NCBI RefSeq assembly: GCF_014898815.1
Contig: NW_026515450.1
Span: 124,001-188,000 of the forward strand
Reading direction: 5' to 3'
DNA from: Panonychus citri
Taxonomy: Eukaryota; Arthropoda; Arachnida; Trombidiformes; Tetranychidae
DNA: 64,000 nt
The notes below the pieces were generated by a model, which saw only the letters and a program-made list of their open reading frames with translations, ran no database searches and had not been told where the DNA came from. Each line of letters starts with the position of its first letter. Positions within the stretch are counted from its first letter, which is position 1. The position numbers and the translations under genes were made by a program. This document shows, one piece after another, positions 1 to 10,464 of the stretch.

Positions 1-87
1 ACAATTTAATACTAATGAAACAAACAAACAAACAAACAAAACTTGACAATCTGATGAGACACCTTCTCATACTTTTGTCTTCAACAG

Positions 88-448
88 CTAACCTTTTCAA
101 AGACTTACCTGTGATTGATGGTGATGATCATCTCGGTGAATTGTCCATTTATGACTTTGTGCCTCATTCTATGACTGCTCTCTCTCAATTATTGATGAAC
201 AAGGAAAACATGCAAGTAAGTATTGATTTTCAATCGATTATTTTTCATCATCATCATCATAAGAGAATAAAAAAATCATCTCAATGAATCTAATCCATAT
301 TCAATCTATTGAATCATTTCAGATTTGGAACCATTTCATTCACCTGCCTGAAGAAATACAAGAAAGTTTTTTGGAAAAGTATCGAAAGCGAGACTCTAAC
401 AAGTCTTTGAAGAATGGAAGTAAACAATCAAAAATCAGGTCTACATGA
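88..448 (+). CDS. C-terminal exons of an unidentified protein
   Basis: The last two exons of a gene that starts before the window. An acceptor (tcaacag) ends at 87. The exon runs to 215, where a gtaag donor follows CAA, and the last exon begins at 323 after a ttcag acceptor and stops at TGA 446-448. The reading frame joins cleanly across the intron. The peptide has an amphipathic, helical-repeat look (LSIYDFVPHSMTALSQLL, then IWNHFIHLPEEIQESFLEK) followed by a short basic tail rich in K, S and N. This looks like the end of an armadillo/HEAT-like or other alpha-solenoid protein, but I do not recognise the family and assign no function. Two phase-matched exons with good splice sites make coding likely. 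Confidence 0.6.
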
Positions 449-1838
449 GATCAATTGAATCAGATCACATTAACCTGTGAACACACTTCGAGTGTAAAAA
501 CCCCGTTGGCTTGATCGATCTCATTTATCACTAAAATTGATCATAGTCACCGTATCATCTTTAAATTGTTGTGTGATTGTCTCTTCAAAAAAAAACAGAA
601 AACAACTCCTACAGTTGTACCAACAAATCCAATGTAGATTCATATGGTTTTTGTTTCGATTTACTTACCAAGAGTAAAAGGAAACAACAAAGGAAAAAAA
701 AAAAAAAACTAATTGCAATTTGGAAAAATAATCAAACTTTCCAACCCGTCCAACCAATTAACAAAAATTGGACATCTCTCTCTCTCTCTCCATCTCTCTT
801 CAAAATCTATCTAACGACAAAAAAATCATAATTTTTGTCTCAATTTCAATTCTCTCATTGTATCTAATCAAAATTGAAAGAAACATTTCTCTCTCTAAAC
901 AATTAAAAAACAATCAAATCAAATTAAAAATCCATAAAAAAGTCTCCATTTTATTCCCTGTCCACCAGATGGCATAACTTTCGTTTCGCTTCCAAGTGGT
1001 GACATCTGGTGATTTAGTCTCTTTATCTTTTGATGTTATTGTTTTTCATTTGTCAAAAGTTGAATTAAAATCAATTTTAGTTGATTAATTATCGGCCCTA
1101 CTCTTCAAGTTAATTGTTACACTAAATTGTTAAATCAATAAATGAAATGTTATCAATCACCGGTAATCAGATGATTACCTTCCATCAATTAATCTATGAT
1201 TAACTTTGGATTATTTCATTTTACGTTTTCTTTTCCATAACGAGTGTTAATTTGATTCTCTTGTTTTTTTCTTTTCTTCTCAATGACTTAAATCTTCAAC
1301 TCTTTTCATTTTCTTTTTCTTTTTCCTTTTTTTTGCTCATTTGCCTTTTTACCTACTTTTTCTTTTTCTCTAAACGTGTGAATTGGTTTCGTCGACTATT
1401 ATTTCAAATTGGAGATCAGTTGAAAGTATCAAAAATGTCCCATTTCGTTGTCTACTGTTACTAGTGTTCTGGTTGTGTGTCCATCGGTTTATTATCTCAA
1501 ACAATAATTTTCTTTTTTAACCTAACCCATTATATCTTGTTGTTATTTCCTCATCTTTTATTTTTATAATCCTGTGTTTTATGGGAGAGAGAAAGAGGGA
1601 GAAAAGTCTATGTATAGCTTCTGTCTACTATTGATTAACCCTGATTTATTTACTCCCATACAACTTCAGAAGAGAGTTTGATAGTGAGAGAGAGAGAGAG
1701 AAAGTAAAAAAATCCACTTCAATTGCCTCTTCATTTTCCATTCTCTCACACCACCCTTCCTTTTTTTCTGTTTCTTCTTCGTTCTCTTTCATTCCTCTTT
1801 GGTTTTTCTAAATTCTCCACGGAAAAACAGGAGAGAAG
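449..1838. other. Intergenic and 5' flank of the RhoGAP gene
   Basis: No supported coding exon. It holds the 3' end of the preceding gene, a CT microsatellite near 775-790, a paired CTCF-like motif (separate entry), and from about 1600 a GA/CT-rich stretch that is probably the RhoGAP 5' UTR. Short open frames here are low complexity (poly-K, poly-F/S) and I do not support them as genes. Confidence 0.5.
962..1011. promoter_or_regulatory. Inverted pair of CTCF-like motifs
   Basis: Bases 962-973 read CCACCAGATGGC, which fits the CTCF core CCASYAGRKGGC at every position. Bases 1003-1011 (catctggtg) are the exact reverse complement of 963-971, giving a 9-bp inverted repeat with a 31-bp spacer. 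The second site matches the core less well. It lies between the end of one gene and the RhoGAP gene, where an insulator or promoter element could sit. The motif match is seen; CTCF binding is inference. The same bases also contain CAGATG E-boxes, which is an alternative reading. Confidence 0.4.
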
Positions 1839-4800
1839 ATGAAGAAACAATTTCTAAATATCAAAAATTTCGTCCAAGATGGTCTCACCGTCGTCAGGTA
1901 AGTCACTTAATTTATTCTAAATTTCTATTATCATTTTCTCTCCCGTTCTTTCTGTCATCTTCTTACCTTATGTCTACTTTCCTATCCATTATAATTGATG
2001 TTTTCTTTTCTCTTTTTGGCCTATTCTTTATCTTCTTCTTCCTTTTTCTCTTTTCTCTCTCTTTTTTTTTTCGATTTATAGAGGTGATAAAAGCGATGTG
2101 ATGACGGTTGATCTTGTCAATGCTGAGAAAAAAGTTGATCTCATGAAGGTTTCATGTCAATCAGTGGAAAAAAAGATCGCCAGTTGTCTTCGTGGTTATG
2201 GTTCTGGTAGCGAGATTGAAAAACGAAGTAAAAAAATACCCGAATTACACTTATCTCAATCTCTTCTGGAGCATGGAGAGCAATTGGGTACCGATTCTCT
2301 TCTTGGGTTAGTATAATTCTTTCTGACAGCTTTTATATCACTTTTAATCTTCTCTATCCCTTTCGCTCTCTTTTTACATGTAATTCTTATATTTCTCCTT
2401 TCATCATCATCATCATCTTATTATTATTCTTCTTCTTATTCGTCTTTTATTATCTTTCTAACGCTTCGTGCACATCAAAACAATCGTGTATTCACATTTG
2501 TTTTGTTCTCTCTTCTTCACTTCTCTAAATTTAATTGACATTCATTCGTCTAATTTCTCATATAAATCTACGCTTAACGCACCAAAAAGCTCAACTAAAA
2601 TTGAGCTCTTACAATTTCAGGTTAATCAATCTAATTTTTTAGCCATCTTCATCTTCTCTTTCATCAGTATTTGTATTATTTTTTTTTTGCTCTATTCTTC
2701 GTATCTTTTTTCTTCTTCTCTACACTTTGATCATCTTTTTCGTCACAATAACATAAACACTAATCATTCTTTTTTTCTATATTTATTTTTATCTTTTTAT
2801 CGCTCACTCACGCTACTTTTTACAGTCAAACGTTGGTTGATTGTGGTGAATTACAGAAAAGTGTTAGCCGAGAATTAATAGATTATGAAATTTCAGTAGA
2901 GAAAAACTGTCTTACAGCATTAAACTATTTCATCGATAATGACATTCCAAGTGTGGTTAAATCTCGTAAACATTTAAGTAAAGCGACCTCCGATATGGAT
3001 ACTTGCCGTCAAAAGTATCAACAAGCGATGAAACAAAGCCACCAGTCAACGGGATCTTCGGCAACTGTAGCAGCAGCTAATAAATTGGAAACAATTAAAC
3101 AAGAATTAGATGAAGCTACAACCAAAGTAGATCAAGCCAAAGATGCTTTTGCCATTGAAGTTTTCAACTTTCTCAGTCGAGAACCTGATGTTGCTCAAGT
3201 TTATCTCGAATTTTTTAAACTTCAAGCTGCATTTCACCGTCGCTCAGCAGCGATTCTTGAAGAAGCAATTCCCATGTTGGAACAAAAATTAGGTTTGTCT
3301 TCCTATTCTTTCATATCCATAAACAAACAAACACACGCACACATAGAGATATACAAAAAGATTTATTCAATTCAAACAATCGACCTTGTCATCACCTAAT
3401 TAATAACAACAACTCTATTCTTTTTTTTTGTTTCTCTCATTTCCTTGTCCCCATTCACAACACATTCTACTCTGATTACCTGGTTAATAATGGAAAACAA
3501 TAGCAAATAACTCACAGCGACCCATCTTTGGTACACCATTGGAAGATCATCTTCGTATTAGTAATCGAGAAATTGCCTTAGTCATTGAAGCTTGTATCGG
3601 CTGGTTACTTATGAATATTAAAGAAGAGGGTATCTTCAGAGTCCCTGGAAGTGTAACCAAAGTGAAAAAATTGAAAAGCTCTCTAAACGCTGGAGTGGTG
3701 GATTATGATGAGTACTTACGAGATGCACATACCGTTGCCGGATGTTTAAAGTCATATCTAAGGGAGCTTCCGGATCCTCTTTTGACCCATCAACACTACC
3801 AAGCTTGGATAAATGCTGCAAAGTATGTTGGTTTATCATCTACCGTTTAATTACTTTGTTGTAAAAACTAATCATTCTCATTCACTGACCATATCTTTTC
3901 CATTGTCCATTCATTTTTCATTCCTTTTCCTTTTCTCTTTTCTCTTTTTACTTTTTTTAATTTATCTCACAATTTCATCATCATCCTGTCTCCCTTTCAT
4001 CATTATTTTTATTAATCTGTCCATCTTTTTTTTTTCACCAATATTCAGGATACTTGATTCAAACAGCAGACTCCAAGCTTTCTGGCAGGTTTGCAACAGC
4101 TTACCCAAATCTCATTACAATAATTTGAAATATTTAATCAAATTTTTGTCTAAATTATCATCTCACTCTGAAGCCAATAAAATGACTCCCTCCAATATTG
4201 CCATTGCCTTAGCACCAAGTCTTATTTGGAGTCCACCAGTTGAAGTGGACGATGCATTTGGTGCAAACATGGCTGCTGCTAATCTTCATTCATTAATCAT
4301 TGAAGCTCTTGTCAGCTATGCTGATTGGTTTTTCCCTGAAGGTATATAGTCATCATCTATTATCATCATCATGAATCATGAAGATTATTAACTTATAATT
4401 ATCATTCATCGTTCGTTATATTAGCAAATAAGCAACATTTAACCAAGAACATCAAAATTTGTTGAAACGATTCAACTATAACCTTTTACTGTTTATTTTC
4501 TGCTCACTCATTCTATTTTCTTCATCTCTCTCTCTCTCTCTTTCAATTTTTGTTTTTGATTTATCTCACTTGTTCTCTTCTTTTCTCTCTCTTTTTTCTT
4601 TCTCTTTCTTTCTTTCTTTCTATTTTCTCTTTCCCTCTACCACCTTCTCTGTCTCTTTCTTCCGGTGCTTGATATACTACAGAAATTGAATTTACAACAC
4701 CGCAGATATCATACCTTCCGGAGGAAAAGCCTCTAAATGGTGAAATCAGTCAAGAGCGGCACCCAACACCGGTTCCACGGGCCAGTGCTCCAAGATCTAA

Positions 4801-6153
4801 CAAGAAGCCAGCTCCACCCGCACCATCTTCATCATCATCATCATCAACAACAACAACATTATCAGCATCTTCATCTAACGAAAAAAATTATCAACAATTA
4901 ATCCAACAAAATGAACCCACAACAAAACAACAACAACAACAACTACCAGCTTATCTAATAGTCATTCTCCTGCTAATTTCATGAAAAGCCAAGGTTATTC
5001 ATCAACAGCATCTACATCATCATCGTCATCTACCGCTGTTAAACCTGTTGCACATAAACTTGAAAATTTTCCCTGTGAATCACCTCCCTTCTCATCATCA
5101 TCATCGTCATCATCAGCATCACCATTTTCCTCTGATGTTTTAGCTGATCAACTATCCAGTGTTACAAATAATGTAACATCACCAGCACCTTCATCCAGTA
5201 GTCTGATCAACAGTGAAAGATTAACCTCATTTCTCACTGGCTCTTTAGATCGTAAACAACTGCGAAGCAGTTTAGATCGTAAAAATAATGATCGTAAAAA
5301 CAAAACAATCTCATTCATTGGCAATCCAAGGACACCAAGGTTAAATGTGATTGACAAACCAACAATTCCTCCACCAGAAGTGCCTTATGCACAACAATCT
5401 ATTAGCAATAAACAATCAACCAGCAACAGTAATAATAGTACCCTCGAAAGACCCAGTTTCCCACCGCCAGAACGTCCAAGTCGTGATTCAACACCTACAT
5501 TAACAAATCAATCATCTACACTTGAACAATCAACAGAAAACATTTTCGACTATGAAGAATCACTTGAATCATCAACCGAAGAACCATCAAGCAAATTATA
5601 TCCCGATCTCTCTCAATTAGTGGTCGCTGATAATTCATTGACAGCAAAATGTTCATCAAGTGATATCATTATCGATGAAGGCCAAATGATAAAAAACGAT
5701 ATTAACATTAACAATAATAATAATAATGATATCAAAATCAACAACAACAACAACAATAATAATAATAATAATCCAGAGATGATCTCATTTGCTGATGATT
5801 CCGAGGAAGAGTTTCTCCTCAAGCAAAATAATCGCGACAGCAATAGTAGTGAGGAGTTTAATCAACGAAGATCAGATTTACCACCGGATAAGCCGAAACG
5901 ATCAGCTCACTCTAATTACATCTTAAATTCCAGTCATCATCAATCACAACAACAACAACAACAACAACAACTTCAACAATCTCCTTCCTTAGATTGGGAT
6001 AACGGTGATAATAGTAATCGTAGTAGTGGAGAAAGTCAAGCTTCGGTGGGTCGAAGGCCACCAAGGCCACTTCCGCCCGCTCCTGCGGTAGCTGTTAAAC
6101 CAAAGATTATTACTAATGCTGGTACATCATCTTCGGAAAATACTTACCTGTGA
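1839..6153 (+). CDS. RhoGAP92B: BAR-RhoGAP protein (RhoGAP92B / ARHGAP17-44 family)
   Basis: GTPase-activating protein for Rho-family GTPases with a membrane-curving BAR domain, expected at cell cortex and junctions. Exons by splice site and phase: 1839-1897, 2082-2306, 2826-3292, 3504-3822, 4049-4341, 4683-6153. The start MKKQF matches the family N-terminus. The BAR domain covers roughly residues 10-245. The RhoGAP domain is about 255-455, with the arginine finger in GIFRVPGS (AGA at 3638-3640) and the downstream NKMTPSNIAIALAPSL block. The long tail is Ser/Gln/Asn-rich with proline motifs (RRPPRPLPPAP) and ends NTYL, a class I PDZ ligand like that of vertebrate family members. Anomaly: the frame entering exon 6 stops at 4982-4984, while the conserved tail lies in another frame open from 4915. 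A single-base indel in the CAA-rich stretch 4915-4980 is the simplest explanation. The tail is duplicated at 12904-14043. Confidence 0.85.
5941..5973 (+). repeat. CAA microsatellite (polyglutamine) in RhoGAP tail
   Basis: In-frame CAA run encoding eight consecutive Gln in this copy. The duplicate at 13827-13861 has ten, so the tract has changed length since the duplication. Confidence 0.8.
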
Positions 6154-6949
6154 TCTATCAAACTTTTGGTTCTGTTTACAATCAAAACCATTCTTATTAA
6201 ATGTTTTCAGCTCAACAATCAACTAAAGGGAGAGAAAGGAAGTGAGAAATTTAAATACACCGTTAAATTATATTGTCAAATATTTCCAAAAGACAAGTGA
6301 ACTCGACTCTAGTCGTTATTTACAATGATTAAAAACAGATAACCAAATGTGATTAATCATTAACTATTTTTTACTTGTTTACATTATAATTATTATTATA
6401 ATTAATTAAACATCCATCAACATACAAACGCAAAAGAAACAATTACAGTTGAATCCTTGATTGTTATAAATTCCCAAATTCAATTAGGATATTAAACTTA
6501 CAAACAATTCATTAATTGATGTTTCCAAAAACAAAACTTATCTCAAAATATTTACCATAATTAATTATATTGCTTGTCAATCAAATGATTCATTTCAATT
6601 TTATTGGAGAATGAAAATTTCAATTAATTGTTACCGTTGAAAACAATTAATTTGATTGTCGCCGGATGTTGATTGTGATTCCTCATAATTGAATCAATTT
6701 GTTGAAAGTTTTTAATTAGAAAGTCACATGGTTACAATTAGGAAATCATTCTTAATCAAATACTCAACAACGATTGAATATTATCATACGGAGATTAATT
6801 TGTCAATCTTGTTTACAATCAAGGTCGATACAATCTAATCAATTGTACACAATCCGAAACAATTAACTCGACAATTGTTTGGATAATAAAGATGTTCATT
6901 TAATCTTAGTTAATTGTGATTAGTGTTTAGTTATTTTTCCTTTCTCATT
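6154..6949 (+). other. RhoGAP 3' UTR and spacer (duplicated at 14044-14850)
   Basis: AT-rich with many ACAATTAA-type words and no coding signal. It aligns nearly base for base with 14044-14850, differing by a few indels, for example around 6385, 6597 and 6750. Confidence 0.6.
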
Positions 6950-7509
6950 ATGAAAAGTTCATCAACTGCTGAGATTCTCTCAGTTAAACCAGTTGATTCG
7001 AGTACTCATTTAGTAATTAGTGATCATGTTGAACGTAATTACTTACATGGCAGAGCGTTGATTAAATGTGCTTTGGACGGAATTAAATTTAAATTGAAAG
7101 ATGACATTGATTCGTTGAAAATATATTTCATCTATTCAAATTATCATTTCACATGGTTAACTAATTTAGCCGTTTTTCTGCTCCTTCTAATTGCGATTTG
7201 GGAAGATATTAGTTTGAGTGTTTTGGAAAATGGTAAATTGTTTCCTCTCGATTAGATTTAATTGTTGACTCAATTCTTCTTATAATCAGAGCGGATTCTT
7301 TGCTATATTTTTTGTCATATTCTTGATAATTAATTGGCTTCTCTTCATGAATATAACTCTAGCAGTTATCTACAATTCATACAGAGGACATTTAAAAGTA
7401 ATTGTAACAATAAACTACAAAAAATTAACCAGAATTTAATCTGACTTTTTGTTTTGTTTCTCTAAAATTATAAATAATTTGATCTTATATTTAGGATGAA
7501 ATTTCCAAC
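6950..7509 (+). pseudogene. Truncated copy of the two-pore channel gene
   Basis: Starts with the same ATG and about 95 codons as the intact channel at 14851, including the first membrane segment, then breaks. After the GGTAAA at about 7233 it jumps to intron sequence equivalent to 15417, and near 7280 it jumps again to the equivalent of 15769. That removes the rest of exon 1, exon 2 and the start of exon 3. The frame stops soon after the first break (by 7255). The copy ends in the first bases of exon 4 at 7509 and continues as gawky-derived sequence. Both internal breaks lie in short shared sequences (ggtaaat; tcttct). It cannot encode a channel. Confidence 0.85.
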
Positions 7510-9265
7510 TTTCATTTTAATTCTTCGTTTTTTTTTCTTTACCAATTTCATGTTATTTTCTTTTTTTACTCAGCTCTTTCTCTCTCTTTCATTTTCTCTG
7601 TCTATTTCTCTTATTCTCTCTTTCTATTTTTGCTTATGTGTGTTGTTGATTTTTTTCTTCTCTTTCTATATCATTTTCTCTCTCTTTTTCTGGTCGTTTT
7701 TCTCTTACGTTTTTCTCTTACGTTTTTCTCTCTCTCAACTTGTTCATCCACCATTTTACTATCAGCATCTCATTTACTCTCTTTCTATCCTCTCTTTTTC
7801 TCTTACTTTATAATATGATGTATCTCGTTTCTTCAATTTCTTTCCTTCTTTCGATCTTTTTTTCTCTTTCTATTCATTCATTAATGTGATTACCTCTGTG
7901 TGTTCCATTTATTTACTTCATTAACCTTTTATCTATTTTTTCTTATTCTTCCATGTTTATGATCTACTAAAGTCAATAATTATTTAATTAATTTAAATTA
8001 ATTCGATGGGCTCATTTATATGTGTGTTGTTGATTTTCTTTTTGTTCTTCTTGTCTCTAGGTATTGACTTTTAATCCTGTTTTGTTTTTGGTGTTTTTAA
8101 TATGTGGCAAAACGATGATAACAAAATGGAGATGAATCAAGGCTGGAATCGTGGAGATGATAAAAAAAGTGACCAACAACAGCAACAAGTGGATGCAGAA
8201 AATGATAAGCTGGGCTTAGATAATTTCGACGAACTTCTTGGTGCTATTGGTGGTTGTGATAATTTTATGAGCACTGGAAGTAAAATGAACAATAATAGTA
8301 ATAGTAATAGTAGTAATAATAACAACAACAATGATTATTCATATGGATCTCATCACAATTCCGCCGCCATGGCTACAACCGATGTTGTAGTAGAGAAACA
8401 TTTTGAGGATGAACGTCTCAATGTTGCTCTCTTCTCAACAATCATCCAAAGAATCGTTGAATCCGAGCAAAGTTTATCGTTTATTGATGGAAATTGGATG
8501 CAAGGTAAACTATCAACATTATTCAACTAAATTATCAATAGACCTGCACAATACTAAATATTTTATTTTCACCACAACAGAAAGAAATTATTGAAAATGC
8601 CTTACGTTCCAGTGGAGTATCGAGAGATGATCTTCTCAGTAAGTTTTCATTTTTACATTCTATTTTAGATCTCATTTAACGATGAAAACTTTCTCTTGTT
8701 AGATTTCGGTCGAAACTTCTCAATTCGTGATAATATGGGCGATATGGATTCGAGGGGTAAAGGTCAGGCCAGCAGCAATACTCCTACTAGTCTAATCATG
8801 AATTGCCTCGCAAATTCAAATCTTTCCAGTATTATGAACCAGCATCCATCTCAAGGGATGCAGCAGACCCAACCTCAAGTGACTCTTTCATCTCAGACTC
8901 AAGACCATATCATTAATGTCCAACAGTCTACTTCTCAGCAACAGCATGGTCAAAGCCAAATTCATCATCAGCTTAATCGAGCGCCTTCTCAAGCATTGCC
9001 CTCAGTAAGTTCTTGCAATTATTACACTGTTGATGAATTGTTCATCAATTGCGAATAATTCATTAGAATCATTAACGTTTCTTGGCTTACATAATTTACC
9101 CTACATTAAAATTGATAATTAATCTTATTTTCCACAAATTAGATCAATCATGTCCAAAATGTGCTTAGAAATCAAGCAGCTAAAAACTTGGGATCTGGCC
9201 AACCCAATTTACCATCAGAGAAACAATTGATGCATTTGGTCCAACAGATACAGTTAGCTGTTCAA
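7510..9265 (+). pseudogene. Deleted copy of gawky (GW182) 5' part
   Basis: Copy of 26974-30864 lacking about 2.1 kb in the middle. It includes the intron and UTR, the first coding exon (ATG 8102), and then an internal deletion near 8430-8450, where cttctc is shared by both ends, leading straight into the UBA-like exon. Exons equivalent to 30187-30244, 30309-30610 and the start of 30742-30885 follow. The copy ends inside that last exon and runs into unrelated sequence with a stop. The deletion puts the first exon (8102-8530 frame) and the UBA part (8403-8594 frame) out of register. The promoter, the GW-repeat exons and the PAM2 region are absent. Unlike the larger gawky locus, its first coding exon is open without frameshift. 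Confidence 0.85.
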
Positions 9266-10464
9266 GTTATGAATTAAGAAAAATGAGCCAAAAGAAAAAG
9301 TTTGTAAATCAGGAATCAGGTAACTGGAAATGCGGATTACAAGTTTATTGATTGAACGGTTATTGTTGTGATTTTGGCAACGATCAAGATGATGACGATT
9401 TGAGAAGATGAAGATGAAGATAAAGTAGATGGAAAGAGAGAGAGAGAGAGAAAGTATTAGGAAGATGAAGATTAGATCATCTTAACCATTTTCTCTTTCT
9501 TTTTTTACTTGGGTTGCCTCATTTTCCGCCATCATCTTAATCTTCATCCTCTTCTCTCCCTCTCTATGTGTGTTTCTCATCTTCCACGAGTTTGCTCATC
9601 CAAATTGTTCCATAAATAAACTTCAACTGATTCGAATTTGATTGTTACCATCTTTAGAGGCCAAAAAAGAATCAACGAGAAGAAAAAGAAAAAGAAGAAA
9701 ACATTTTTACATAGAATAGAATTTACAGTTTTTTCTACCAAAAAAAGAATAGAAAAACTTGTTGTTTCCTTTAACTCTGTGATTTTTTCTTCCATCGTGT
9801 TAACCTTACCTTTATTTTCACTCATAATTAAGAATAAGTGATAAATTGTTTTTCTAATTGTGCAAAAATTATCGTAAATCAACCGGCTAATTGAGTTAAT
9901 CTTTTCTTTCTCTACATGAGGACTATTATCATGGCTTCCAAATGATCGCCATCTTATTTGGGTAAGTCTTTTGGTCTACTTGTTGATTATTTTCTCGGTT
10001 TAGATTGTTAATTGTTTATTAATTTTACCTTTTTCTGTCATTTTTTGTCACCATTTCTCTCTCTCTCTCTCTCTATCCCTTTCTGTTAATCCCAAAAAAG
10101 ATTATTTTATGATGAATCATAAGGCCAACAAGAAATTCACTTCTCTTCTGTGATTTCATCTTTTTTTCGTTACTATTTCGCCAACAACATTTTCTTGTCT
10201 GTTACGAATATAAATTCAACACCATCTTCATCATCTCATCAGTAAAATTCACTTCGGTGGTATTTTTAGCTTTAAATTCTGGTAGTTTCTCGGAAAATTC
10301 TAGTAACTCATCTCGCCATTTTCCTCTGTGTATCTTCTTGATTCTTGATTAAGGTAAAGGGAGAGAGTGAAAAGGGTCGTATTCTCACATAGGTGTTTTC
10401 TTTTGTTCTTCTTCTTTAGAATTAAATTCTATTCTATCAGCCTGTAAATTGAAGTGTTCTAATC
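9266..10464 (+). other. Spacer and 5' UTR of the thin-like gene
   Basis: No coding signal. The first 600 bases are AT/GA-rich and not shared with the other duplication copy. A plausible non-coding first exon lies at about 9900-9961, ending in a gtaagt donor at 9962. An acceptor (cttctttag) at 10411-10419 precedes the coding exon. Confidence 0.45.
9947..9955 (+). promoter_or_regulatory. YY1/Pho-like motif near the thin-like first exon
   Basis: CGCCATCTT fits the CCATnTT core of YY1/Pleiohomeotic and lies just upstream of a consensus donor (gtaagt, 9962), the usual position for this motif around transcription starts. Motif seen; promoter role inferred. Confidence 0.3.

Larger units (their letters stand above)
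5020..7509 (+). repeat. Segmental duplication block 1, left copy
   Basis: Matches 12904-15994: RhoGAP tail, its 3' UTR, the spacer and part of the two-pore channel gene. Identity is very high. By eye I see one substitution in the first ~1.1 kb of coding sequence besides the CAA length change, with a handful of small indels in the UTR/spacer. This copy has two internal deletions relative to the right copy, within the channel gene. Confidence 0.9.

Noticed and set aside
8137..8331. Minus-strand poly-Leu frames opposite Asn/Gln repeats (also 5613-5843, 13497-13727, 27532-27804)
   Set aside because: Shadows of AAC/AAT/CAA repeats in the real genes.
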